64,000 bases of DNA from Actinomadura sp. WMMA1423 (GTDB lineage Bacteria; Actinomycetota; Actinomycetes; Streptosporangiales; Streptosporangiaceae): positions 8,804,001 through 8,868,000 of the forward strand of contig NZ_CP041244.1 of assembly GCF_006547145.1 (NCBI RefSeq), written 5' to 3'. A program made the position numbers and the translations under genes. The notes below the pieces were generated by a model. The model did not search any database and was not told where the DNA came from. It worked only from the letters and a program-made list of their open reading frames with translations. Position 1 is the stretch's first letter; the number at the start of each line of letters is the position of its first letter. Positions 43,195-51,394 of the stretch are shown in pieces.

Positions 43195-45027
43195 TCAGGG
43201 GATGGTGGAGGCGAGGTGGGTCCGCCCAGCGGACGGCTGTGCGTTGGAGGGGGCGTAGAGGGCGCGGAGGACGGCTTGGTGGGTGACCCACCCGGTGAGA
43301 AGGGTGCGTTCGCCGTCCAGGACCGGAAGGCCGGTGCCGTCGGTGGTGGTCAGGATATGGAGCGCGTCGGCCAGCGGCATCTCGGTGGTGAGGGGCGTGG
43401 GCATCTGCGCCAGCGCGCCGGCGGTCGGCGGGTCATGGGCGGCGTCGGTCTGAGACTCGATGTCGGCCAGGGCCTCGGCGGCCGCGCGCGCGGTGACGAC
43501 GCCCTGGTAGGCGCCCTGTTCATCGAGCACCGGCAACGCGCCGTGCTCGGAGAGGGCGAGCCGCCGCGACGCGTCCTCCAGGGAAACCGCACCGGGCAGC
43601 GGGCCGGGGACGGGCTCCATCACGTGGGCGACGCGGCGGGTCAGGCGCGGGTCGGCGGGCGGCTTGTCCAGGTCGATGCCGCGCCGGCGGAGCTTGAGGC
43701 TGTAGACGGTGCTGTCCGACAGCCCGCGGCCGGCCAGGGCGGCCACCACGATCGCGGTCATCATCGGCAGGATGATGGAGTACTCGCCGGTCAGTTCGAA
43801 AAGGATCACCACGGCGGTGATCGGGGCGCGGGCGGCGCCGGCGAACACGGCCCCCATGCCGACGAGCCCGTAGGCGCCCGGGGATGTGGTGATCGAGGGA
43901 GCGAGCTGGTGGGCCGCCGCGCCGAAGGCGCTGCCGAGCATCGCGCCCATGAACAGGCTCGGCGCGAACACCCCGCCCGAGCCGCCGATCCCGATGGTCA
44001 GGCTGGTGGCGAGGATCTTGGCCGCCAGCAGCAGGAGCAGGAACCCGATCACGTACCTGCCGTTCACGGCGTTCTGCAGGACGGGGTAGCCGACGCCGTA
44101 CATCTGCGGCACGGCCAGCAGCAGCCCGCCCAGCAGGAGCCCGCCGGCGGCGGGGCGCAGCCACTCGGGCCCGCGCCAGAGCCGGTCGCACAGGTCCTCC
44201 ATCCCGTAGAGGACGCGAGTGAACCCCACCCCGACCAGGGCGCCCAGCAGTCCCAGCACCGCGAACAGGATGTACTCGACCGGGTGGGCGACGTGGAAGT
44301 CCGGCGGTGACATGAACGACGCCGATCCGAACACGGCCCGGCCGATCACGCTGGCCGTCACGCTCGCCAGCACCACCACGCCGAAGGACTCGACGGTGTA
44401 GTCGCGCAGGATGAGCTCCATCGCGAAGAACACCCCGGCCAGCGGCGCGTTGAAGGTGGCGGCGATTCCGCCGGCCGCACCGCACGCGACCAGGATGCGC
44501 AGCCGGCTCTCGGCCACCCGCGCGATGCGTCCGAGCGTGGAGCCGAGCGCCGCGCCGATCTGCACGATGGGGCCTTCGCGTCCGACCGAGCCGCCGGAAC
44601 CGATGGTCAGCGCCGAGGCCAGCGACTTCACCACCGCGACCTGCGCGCCGATGCGTCCACCGCGCTGCGAGACGGCCAGCATCACCTCCGGGACGCCGTG
44701 GCCGCGCGCTTCAGGGGCGAACCGGTGCACCAGCGGTCCGTACACCAGCCCCGCGACCACGGGAACCAGCAGCACGAAGAACGGCCCCAGCCATGGCAGA
44801 TCCGGGTTGGCCGCGCGTCCGGCCGCGGAGTAGTCGCCGTGCCCGGTGAAGAGATGGGTGAACAGCGCGATGAGCTCACGGAAGACGACGGCTCCCACCC
44901 CGGCCCCGCATCCGACCAGCAGAGCCAGCACGACCAGACCCCACTGGGTCTCGCGAACGCCGGCCACCAGGCCGCGAGCGCTCGATTCGACCGGTATGAT
45001 GCGGCCGCCTTCCGAGGTGCTGCCCAC
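43195..45027 (-). CDS. ClC-type chloride channel/antiporter with C-terminal CBS pair
   Basis: 610 residues. Selectivity-filter motifs are GSGGSVGREGP (143-153, with the gating Glu at 151) and GIGGSGGVFAPSLFMGA. After the membrane domain two CBS motifs follow (VAHVMEPVPGPLP...GALPVLDEQGAYQGVV; PLADALHILTTTDGTGLPVLD). AAGGAGG precedes the GTG start by 7 nt. It moves chloride or related anions. A TTGCA-N3-TGCAA operator lies 38 nt upstream. Confidence 0.95.
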   Translation of the reverse strand: MGSTSEGGRIIPVESSARGLVAGVRETQWGLVVLALLVGCGAGVGAVVFRELIALFTHLFTGHGDYSAAGRAANPDLPWLGPFFVLLVPVVAGLVYGPLVHRFAPEARGHGVPEVMLAVSQRGGRIGAQVAVVKSLASALTIGSGGSVGREGPIVQIGAALGSTLGRIARVAESRLRILVACGAAGGIAATFNAPLAGVFFAMELILRDYTVESFGVVVLASVTASVIGRAVFGSASFMSPPDFHVAHPVEYILFAVLGLLGALVGVGFTRVLYGMEDLCDRLWRGPEWLRPAAGGLLLGGLLLAVPQMYGVGYPVLQNAVNGRYVIGFLLLLLAAKILATSLTIGIGGSGGVFAPSLFMGAMLGSAFGAAAHQLAPSITTSPGAYGLVGMGAVFAGAARAPITAVVILFELTGEYSIILPMMTAIVVAALAGRGLSDSTVYSLKLRRRGIDLDKPPADPRLTRRVAHVMEPVPGPLPGAVSLEDASRRLALSEHGALPVLDEQGAYQGVVTARAAAEALADIESQTDAAHDPPTAGALAQMPTPLTTEMPLADALHILTTTDGTGLPVLDGERTLLTGWVTHQAVLRALYAPSNAQPSAGRTHLASTIP

Positions 45028-45064
45028 CTGCGAGCCTCCTTGCCGATACCTACCGAGCCGACTA

Positions 45065-45077
45065 TTGCAGTATGCAA
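45065..45077. promoter_or_regulatory. TetR operator, ClC side
   Basis: TTGCA-GTA-TGCAA, a perfect palindrome 38 bp before the ClC start. It has the same half-sites as the operator at 45200-45212. Confidence 0.75.
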
Positions 45078-45199
45078 CGCTTCGCGTCCTGCTTCGACCC
45101 CGGCCGGCCAGGCCCGCGCCTTCGGGTGTCCGGCCCGTCAGGCGGCCGGCAATTTGCGGGCGCTGCTTGTCGGGTTACCTGAGCAGCGCAAACGCGGTC

Positions 45200-45212
45200 T
45201 TGCACAGTGCAA
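45200..45212. promoter_or_regulatory. TetR operator, regulator side
   Basis: TTGCA-CAG-TGCAA, extending to 6-bp arms, 23 bp before the TetR start. With the matching site near ClC it indicates one regulator controlling both divergent promoters. Confidence 0.75.
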
Positions 45213-45235
45213 ACGATTGAGTACCCTAGGGCCGC

Positions 45236-45829
45236 ATGACCAACGAGGGGCGCCGGACCGAGACTCATCGCGGGCGGCGACGCCGCGAGCAGCTTCTGCA
45301 GATCGGGTTGGACCTTCTCGCCGAGGGGGGATGGCCGGCGGTCACGGCCCGGGCGGTGGCGGAACGCGGTGGTATCAAGCCGGGGCTTCTGCATCACTAC
45401 TTCGGGGGCCTGCCGGGCTTCCACATCGCAGTCGCGGCGAAGGCCCATGCGTTGGTGACGGAGCCGCTGCTCAACGCCGTCCTCGCGGTGCCGGACGTGG
45501 CGACCGTCGCCACTAGCGCGCCGCACGTGGTGGCGACGCGGTTCACGGATACGCGCGACCTGCGGCTCGCACGTGAGGTTCTCGGGCGGGCCCTGCGGGA
45601 CCCGACCATGGGAGCGCAGCGTTACAGGTGGCTCCGGCAGGGGCATGAGGAAGTCGCCGTACGGCTGGCGGACATGCATCCGCAATGGACCCCGCAGCAC
45701 CGCGATCGCACCGCGTCGCTGCTGGCCGCGCTGGTGGATGGGCTGATGATGGAGCGGATCCTTGATCCGGGGCCGGCGAACGGCTCCGCCGACGTCCCGG
45801 CCACTGGCCCGAACTCACCGGAAAGGTGA
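45236..45829 (+). CDS. TetR-family transcriptional regulator
   Basis: 197 residues: HTH region RREQLLQIGLDLLAEGGW, ARAVAERGGIKPGLLHHYFGG; the recognition helix and HHYF motif are standard, and the C-terminal domain is unassigned. Divergent from the ClC gene, with two identical-type palindromes in the spacer. It probably represses ClC and itself. Confidence 0.92.
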   Translation: MTNEGRRTETHRGRRRREQLLQIGLDLLAEGGWPAVTARAVAERGGIKPGLLHHYFGGLPGFHIAVAAKAHALVTEPLLNAVLAVPDVATVATSAPHVVATRFTDTRDLRLAREVLGRALRDPTMGAQRYRWLRQGHEEVAVRLADMHPQWTPQHRDRTASLLAALVDGLMMERILDPGPANGSADVPATGPNSPER

Positions 45830-45947
45830 AGCATCCTCGCGATAAACCGGACCGGGGCGGTGACACAGCGCGACAAGCGGGTAGGAGGGGCGAGTTCATG
45901 CAGTCCTGCACCGGCCGTCTCGAGAGCCCTCCTCTCTCTGTAACCGA

Positions 45948-47087
45948 ATGAGCACCATGTCCTCTCGCCGCAAGGGCCGCCCCGGTTACCGGCGCTTGCA
46001 CGTGCTGCGCGGGCGGAGCGCCGGTTCCTTCCTGGGCGGTCTGCCCTTCGCTGTGATGGCAGTGGTCGCTCTGGTAGACCTCTCGGCCGGCCCCGAGGTG
46101 GGCTACCTGCCACTGCTGTCCCTCGGGCCCGCATTCGCCAGTGTGTCGTGCACCGTACGCCGGACGGCGGCGGTCGGCGTTCTCGCATTGGTCCTCTGCG
46201 CCGTGCTAGCGGCCTACGACCAGATCCTGGGCACGCGTACCAACACACTCACCTTCGCCTCGATATGCGGTGTCATCGCCGCGGGGATGCTGGCCAGTGC
46301 CTTCCGCGAGCGCAACGAACGCGAACTCGCCGACGTGCGGGTCGTCGCCGAGGCGGCCCAGCGGGTCCTGCTGCGGCCGGTGCCCCGGCGGGTCGGGCCC
46401 GTTCGTGCCGCTGTCCGTTATGTGTCGGCCGCCGCCCAATCCCGCATCGGCGGTGACCTGTACGAGGTCGTCATGACCGCCAGCGGCGTCCGTGTGATCG
46501 TGGGTGACGTGCAGGGGAAGGGGCTGGAGGCGGTCGAGACCGCCGCGGTCGTGCTGGGCGCCTTCCGCGAGGCCGCCTATGACGAACCGGGGCTGCCCGG
46601 CGTGGCCGATCGGATCGACCGCGCCCTGGCACGGCGGCTGACCGGTGAGCAGTTCGTCACCGTGATCATGGCCGAAGTGGGGGAGGGGCGGCTCCTGCTT
46701 CTCAACCAGGGGCACCCGCCGCCCTTGCTGCTCGGCGCCGATGGAGACGTCCGCGTGCTGGAGCCGCCGTCGCCGGCCCCGCCTCTGGGGCTGGGCGATC
46801 TGCTCGACGAAGGTGCCGAACCCTACGTGGTGAACCTGGGCGAGGAGGAGCAGATCCTGCTGTACACCGACGGGGTGGTCGAGGCACGCGACCGGTCGGG
46901 GACGTTCTACCCCCTGATCGATCGGATCGGCCACTTCGCCGACGGCGACCCCGAGACGGTTCTGGATCGGCTCCAGGAGGATCTGGTCCGTTACGTGGGC
47001 GCACCGCTGGACGATGATGCGGCGATCCTGCTCCTGAGCCGGTCTACCACCTTGCATCTCCACGCTGCCGAACCGGACGATCTTTGA
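45948..47087 (+). CDS. PP2C-type serine phosphatase (SpoIIE-like) with membrane N-terminus
   Basis: 379 residues. Three to four hydrophobic segments (residues 28-115) are followed by a short coiled coil (RERNERELADVRVVAEAAQRVLL) and a PPM/SpoIIE phosphatase domain: SRIGGDLYEVV, VIVGDVQGKGLEA, LLLNQGHPPPLLL, LLYTDGVVEARD and LDDDAAILLL, which supply the metal-binding Asp residues. Such proteins act in sigma-factor partner-switching as anti-anti-sigma phosphatases. No anti-sigma gene is adjacent. Confidence 0.92.
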   Translation: MSTMSSRRKGRPGYRRLHVLRGRSAGSFLGGLPFAVMAVVALVDLSAGPEVGYLPLLSLGPAFASVSCTVRRTAAVGVLALVLCAVLAAYDQILGTRTNTLTFASICGVIAAGMLASAFRERNERELADVRVVAEAAQRVLLRPVPRRVGPVRAAVRYVSAAAQSRIGGDLYEVVMTASGVRVIVGDVQGKGLEAVETAAVVLGAFREAAYDEPGLPGVADRIDRALARRLTGEQFVTVIMAEVGEGRLLLLNQGHPPPLLLGADGDVRVLEPPSPAPPLGLGDLLDEGAEPYVVNLGEEEQILLYTDGVVEARDRSGTFYPLIDRIGHFADGDPETVLDRLQEDLVRYVGAPLDDDAAILLLSRSTTLHLHAAEPDDL

Positions 47088-47199
47088 GCACGGGGGTTCA
47101 CGGCCTGCAGCCAGGTCCGATGGACGAGTGCGGTGCTCAGACGGTGGGTGCAAGGAACCGGGGGAAGCTCACGCTGAGCGCGGTGTGAAACCCCGTGGA

Positions 47200-47835
47200 T
47201 CATGAGCTTGTCCTGGCTCGTTTCATGGTCGGTGGTGCGCTCCCGGGTCTGATGGTGATGGATGCCAGGGCCGCGTGGATGAGGTCCGGTAGTGATCCTC
47301 CGTGCTGGATCCAGTCGTCGACGGAGATCCGGACGGCGGCGACGGTGAGGGCGGCGATCATGCGGGGGCGTGGGTCGCCGTCGGTCGCGTCGCGAGTCCT
47401 GGTGGCCGCCAGGCCGGCGATGGCCTCTTCGTACCGGTGGTAGGTGCGCAGGGTCCAGGCAGCCAGGGCGGTGGAGGTGCGGGTGAGTTCGGCGAGCTCG
47501 CGGATCTGGTGACGGTAGTCGGACAGCTCGTCGGCGAGCTCGGCGAACGCGGCCTGGATGGCTTCGGTCGCGTCGAGGTGAGCCGGCTGGCGGGCGATGG
47601 CGTCGGTGATCAGGTTCAGCCAGGGGCCGGTGATCCCCTCGGCGACGGCATTCTCCTTGGTCTGGTAATAGCGGAAGAAGGTGGCGCGGCCCACCTGCGC
47701 GTCATCTGCGATCTCATCGATGGTGGTGCCTGCCAGGCCCCGCTCTGCGGCGAGCCTGGCCGCCGACGCGGCGATGCGGGCGGCGGTGGCGCGTCTCTTG
47801 CGGTTTCGAAGCCCATCCGGTTCAATTTGAGCCAT
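47200..47835 (-). CDS. TetR-family transcriptional regulator
   Basis: 211 residues: ARIAASAARLAAERGL, TIDEIADDAQVGRATFFRYYQTKENAV form the HTH; the C-terminal part is a MftR-like/TetR_C helical domain. Divergent from the F420 PPOX gene across a 93-bp spacer, so that gene is the likely target. Confidence 0.9.
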   Translation of the reverse strand: MAQIEPDGLRNRKRRATAARIAASAARLAAERGLAGTTIDEIADDAQVGRATFFRYYQTKENAVAEGITGPWLNLITDAIARQPAHLDATEAIQAAFAELADELSDYRHQIRELAELTRTSTALAAWTLRTYHRYEEAIAGLAATRTRDATDGDPRPRMIAALTVAAVRISVDDWIQHGGSLPDLIHAALASITIRPGSAPPTMKRARTSS

Positions 47836-47928
47836 AGTCTCATTGTGGACTCCGTCTTATTCGGGTGCAACGCGGCGCGCCGCACGGTGGCCCGCGCTGC
47901 GCCCCGTCTTGCCGAAGGAGCGGTCACC

Positions 47929-48426
47929 ATGGGTGTGAACCAGCGCAGTCAGATCGTCATGACCGACGACGAGATCGCGAGTTTCCTGAGCGAGCAGCGG
48001 GTCGCGACGCTGGCGACCAACGGGCCGTCGGGCCATCCCCATCTGGTCGCGATGTGGTACGCGGTGATCGACGGCGTGCTGTGGTTCGAGACCAAGGCCA
48101 AGTCGCAGAAGGCCACGAACCTGCGCCGGGACGACCGGGTCACGATCATGGTCGAGGCCGGCCACACCTACGACGCTCTCCGGGGCGTCGCGCTGGAGGG
48201 GCGCGCCGTGATCGTCGATGACCCTGACGCGCTTTGGGCGGTCGGCGTGAACGTCTGGGAGCGCTACAACGGTCCCTACAGCGACGAGGTCCGGCCGCTG
48301 GTGGAGGTGATGCTGCACAAGCGGGTCGCGGTGCGCGTCGACGTGGAGCGCATCCGGTCGTGGGACCACCGCAAGCTCGGCCTGGACCCGCTGCCGCTGG
48401 GCGGCACCACCGCCGAGTTCCTGTGA
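47929..48426 (+). CDS. PPOX-class F420-dependent oxidoreductase
   Basis: 165 residues with the split-barrel pattern of F420-dependent PPOX enzymes: FLSEQRVATLATNGPSGHPHLVAMWYAV, LWFETKAKSQKATNLRRDDRV and a C-terminal SWDHRKLG. GGAG lies 9 nt before the ATG. It reduces a small molecule with reduced F420. It is probably co-transcribed with the next gene, which belongs to another F420-using family. Confidence 0.9.
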   Translation: MGVNQRSQIVMTDDEIASFLSEQRVATLATNGPSGHPHLVAMWYAVIDGVLWFETKAKSQKATNLRRDDRVTIMVEAGHTYDALRGVALEGRAVIVDDPDALWAVGVNVWERYNGPYSDEVRPLVEVMLHKRVAVRVDVERIRSWDHRKLGLDPLPLGGTTAEFL

Positions 48427-48508
48427 GTCGCGCGAGGGGGCCGTGGATCATCGCGGCTCCGGGACGAGCGGGCGGCCACGGCATCTGCACCGAACGGGAT
48501 GAGGTCAT

Positions 48509-49015
48509 ATGAACGACGGCAACGGGGCGGCTCCGTCGCCTGTGGGACGTCCGCAGGGGCTCGACTCACCGATCGTGCCGAAGATCATCAAATGGGCGTC
48601 GAGGGTGAACGTGCGGGTGTACCGGGCCACCGGCGGGCGGATCGGCGGGACCTGGCGGATCGGCAGCGCGTTCCCCCGTGGCGTGCCCGTCTGCCTGCTG
48701 ACCACCAAGGGGCGTAAGACGGGGTTGCCGCGGACCCAGCCGCTGCTCCATCTGGTCGACGGCGACCGGGTGATCCTGGTGGCGTCGCAGGGCGGGCTGC
48801 CGAAGAACCCGCTGTGGTATGCGAACGTGCAGGCCGACCCGGAGGTCACCGTTCAGATCAAGCGCGATGTCCGGCGGATGCGGGCCCGCATCGCCGGCCC
48901 GGCCGAACGTGCCGAGCTCTGGCCGCGGCTGGTGGCTCTGTACGCCGATTTCGACCGATACCAGGCATGGACCGACCGCGAGATCCCCGTCGTCATCTGC
49001 GAGCGGACCGTGTGA
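48509..49015 (+). CDS. Deazaflavin (F420)-dependent nitroreductase-family protein
   Basis: 168 residues of the Ddn-like family: IKWASRVNVRVYRATGGRIGG, VCLLTTKGRKTGLPRTQPL, VILVASQGGLPKNPLWYANV and DPEVTVQIKRD. The KGRKTG...RTQPL motif contacts the F420 phosphate in relatives. GAGG 6 nt before the ATG. Together with the preceding gene it forms a small F420 redox module under the divergent TetR. Confidence 0.92.
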   Translation: MNDGNGAAPSPVGRPQGLDSPIVPKIIKWASRVNVRVYRATGGRIGGTWRIGSAFPRGVPVCLLTTKGRKTGLPRTQPLLHLVDGDRVILVASQGGLPKNPLWYANVQADPEVTVQIKRDVRRMRARIAGPAERAELWPRLVALYADFDRYQAWTDREIPVVICERTV

Positions 49016-49501
49016 GATCCTTCGCGACCAAGGTCCGGGCGCCGGACCGGAGCAGGACGGCCGAGGCTAGGTGACCGGCACTCCGACCGCGGCCCCTACC
49101 GTGATGCGCCCGGGGCCGGCGCGGTGCTCACCCAGCTGGCGTCCCTCGCGGACGACCCTGCCTCTTCGATGGTCTGGATCACCGCTGCGGAGAATCACCG
49201 TCGGCTCGGCCCTCGTCGTCGTCGCCGAACTCCTCGGCCACGGCGTGGAGACCTCACGCCGCTACAGGCTGCCCACCGTTCACGGACACCCCCGTATCGC
49301 GCCGTCGCCGTCACTGACATCCCGCGTCGTGGACCGGTGAGGTTGACGTCCATGGCCCGGCGCAGCGTCTCAACGGCCAGATCCGCCAGTCGTCATTCTG
49401 GCGGGATCCATCCGGCGTTGTTGATGGCGGCGTCGCTACGACTCCACCCGTTGCCCGACCGCGGCGACCGGGTACGGCGAGCCTTACCCCGGGGCCGGGG
49501 T
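49016..49501. other. Eroded stretch with SDR remnant
   Basis: No intact gene. The only recognisable content is the minus-strand SDR fragment at 49325-49440. The plus-strand frames here are shadows. Confidence 0.5.
49325..49440 (-). pseudogene. Short-chain dehydrogenase fragment
   Basis: The minus strand reads DAAINNAGWIPPE, an in-frame TGA, then RLADLAVETLRRAMDVNLTGP, the NNAG and DVNLTG blocks of a classical SDR in their normal order. The catalytic Tyr region is not found. A decayed internal fragment. Confidence 0.75.
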
Positions 49502-50839
49502 TCAGTTGTCGGGGCGACCGGTTACGCCTGCTCGGTCCAGCAGTTCGTGCATGACGTGGGTGGGAAGTGCCGGATTGCGAGCAGCCGCAGCTGCCAGCCG
49601 CGTCTCCTCCAATGACTCCAGCAGACGTGGCAGCGGAAGCCTGGGGTCGGCTGCGGCATTTCGGTGCAGGTTCGGGTTGTCGTCTTCCAGCAGCTCGGTG
49701 ACACGTTCAGCCGGGAGCCGAGGGGCACGCAAGGCGCGCCACCGCACCCATGGCTCTTCGTCGCGGCTCAGCCTGTCGAGGAGTTCCGGCGGTGTCTGCG
49801 GGTCGTCCAGGGCCAGCGCCCGCATCCGGGGGTGCGGATCGTCGGCGAACCGGCGCAGCCCTTCGTGCGGGATGCGTTTCTTGATCTCCCATTGCGACAG
49901 TCCGTCCCATTCGCGCCAGATCTCCAAGAGCAGCTCGACGGGCACATCCACGCTGTTCTCAGCGAGGAGCAGACGCACCGCGAAGTCCTCGTCGGTGGCG
50001 AACCGCGCCTTCACGTCCTGCGGGAGGTCCTTGCGTCTGGCCAGCCCGCGTCGGATCAGCACGTGCGCGGACGACGCATGGCGGCGAACCTCGACAGCGT
50101 CGAGCGGGAGCAGCAGCGTCCACCGGGGCAGGCGGTACCTGATCCCCGGGTCGATCTCGACGCCGATCGCTGCGCGCTCGTCCTCGGTGAGCGCCGGATG
50201 GGACGATGCCGCCACCCGCACCCGCAACTCCGGGTCGCGTGTCAACCTCCGCACCACCTCGACGGGCAGCAGCGGATTCTGGGCCACGCGTTCCCGTGCC
50301 GCGGCGTCCCCGGACGCGACGAGCTCGTCGGCTTCCTCAGCGGTCATCGACGTCCAGCCGCCGGGCGGTCTCGCGGGCGCTTCCTCGAAGCGCTCGCGGG
50401 CCTCGGCGCGGATGTCGGGCATGGGATCTGAGAGAAGCTTGATCTGGCTCTGCCTCGGCACGTTCGAGTGACCCACCACCCCCCAACGGACGTGGACGTC
50501 CGGGTCGTCCGCGAGGATCTCCAGAACCTCCTCCGGGAGCCCTCTTCCGTGCTCCCAACACCACGCGAGCGACCGGCGAACCTGCACGTCCGGGTCTGTG
50601 GCCAGGCGGAACCGCTGGTCTCCGCCGTAGGCCGCGAAGTTCCGCCGCACCTTCGGGTCGGCGTGATCCAACGCCGCCTCCGCTACTGTGTCGTTCCATT
50701 CCTTCCTGGTGTAGAAGCTGATGGCGCCGATGGCCAACAGCCGCAGAACGACGTCATCGGAGGCGGCGGGATTACTGGAGAGCCCCTCGATCCACCCTTC
50801 GGGCGGGGGCGTGGGGTCTCCGAGTAAGAAGATCGCCAT
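49502..50839 (-). CDS. Leucine-rich-repeat-variant (HEAT-like) repeat protein
   Basis: 445 residues built of about 24-residue helical repeats: DPKVRRNFAAY, DPDVQVRRSLAWC, DPDVHVRWGVVGHSNVP, DPELRVRVAASSHPAL, DPHPRMRALALDDPQTP, EPWVRWRALRAPRLP and NPNLHRNAAADPRLP. The pattern is the variant LRV repeat, a solenoid for protein contacts. ATG 50839 is used because the upstream frame has no family character. Function unknown; monocistronic. Confidence 0.85.
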   Translation of the reverse strand: MAIFLLGDPTPPPEGWIEGLSSNPAASDDVVLRLLAIGAISFYTRKEWNDTVAEAALDHADPKVRRNFAAYGGDQRFRLATDPDVQVRRSLAWCWEHGRGLPEEVLEILADDPDVHVRWGVVGHSNVPRQSQIKLLSDPMPDIRAEARERFEEAPARPPGGWTSMTAEEADELVASGDAAARERVAQNPLLPVEVVRRLTRDPELRVRVAASSHPALTEDERAAIGVEIDPGIRYRLPRWTLLLPLDAVEVRRHASSAHVLIRRGLARRKDLPQDVKARFATDEDFAVRLLLAENSVDVPVELLLEIWREWDGLSQWEIKKRIPHEGLRRFADDPHPRMRALALDDPQTPPELLDRLSRDEEPWVRWRALRAPRLPAERVTELLEDDNPNLHRNAAADPRLPLPRLLESLEETRLAAAAARNPALPTHVMHELLDRAGVTGRPDN

Positions 50840-51394
50840 GGTCGGCCAGCGTATGAGTTGAAGGGCCCATCGGGTACGGCCCGTTCGGGTCGCTGTTGGA
50901 ATCCGCGGCCAGCACACCGGTCTTGCGCGGCACCTGGATCGTTCCCAGGGTCTGTCAATACTCCAGCCGCATTCAGTGATCGATGAGGCGGGGTCGTCGT
51001 TGGTAGTGGCACCGGCGGGCGCGGGCGTGGTGGCGGCGTCGCCAGCGTGACCAGTGGATTCGGTCTCGGGTTGGGTGCCGGGACTGGTGGAGATGCTCGG
51101 ACATCTCCGCTTCTAGTGCGGCCCGCAGCACCGTCTTGGTGGCACCGGGCGGCATCCCGTCCGGGCCCGCCAGCGACACCCCTGGCCCGGGCCCGTTCGA
51201 TCAGCTCGGCGGAGGCCCGGACATCCCAGCCCGCCCGACCGCTCGTCGTCGCTCACAGATGGACTTCCCGGCCGGGCTGCCGCCTTGGCCTTCAGGGTCA
51301 CCTCCCCACCCCACGATCTTCAGGACGGTCCCGTACCTGGGCCCAGGACGGCAGGTCCAGGCCGGCAGCGCTTCGTGAGACTTTCAGACAGTCT
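50840..51394. other. Spacer containing an IS256-like remnant
   Basis: About 550 bp with no intact gene; the IS256-like fragment at 50973-51250 is the only recognisable content. Confidence 0.5.
50973..51250 (-). pseudogene. IS256-like transposase N-terminal fragment
   Basis: ELIERARARGVSLAGPDG in one frame followed by ATKTVLRAALEAEMSEHLHQSRH resembles the start of IS256-family transposases (GVSLTGPDGLL...TKTVLETALxxEMTEHLG). It degrades into an Arg/His-rich tail. Non-functional. Confidence 0.6.
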
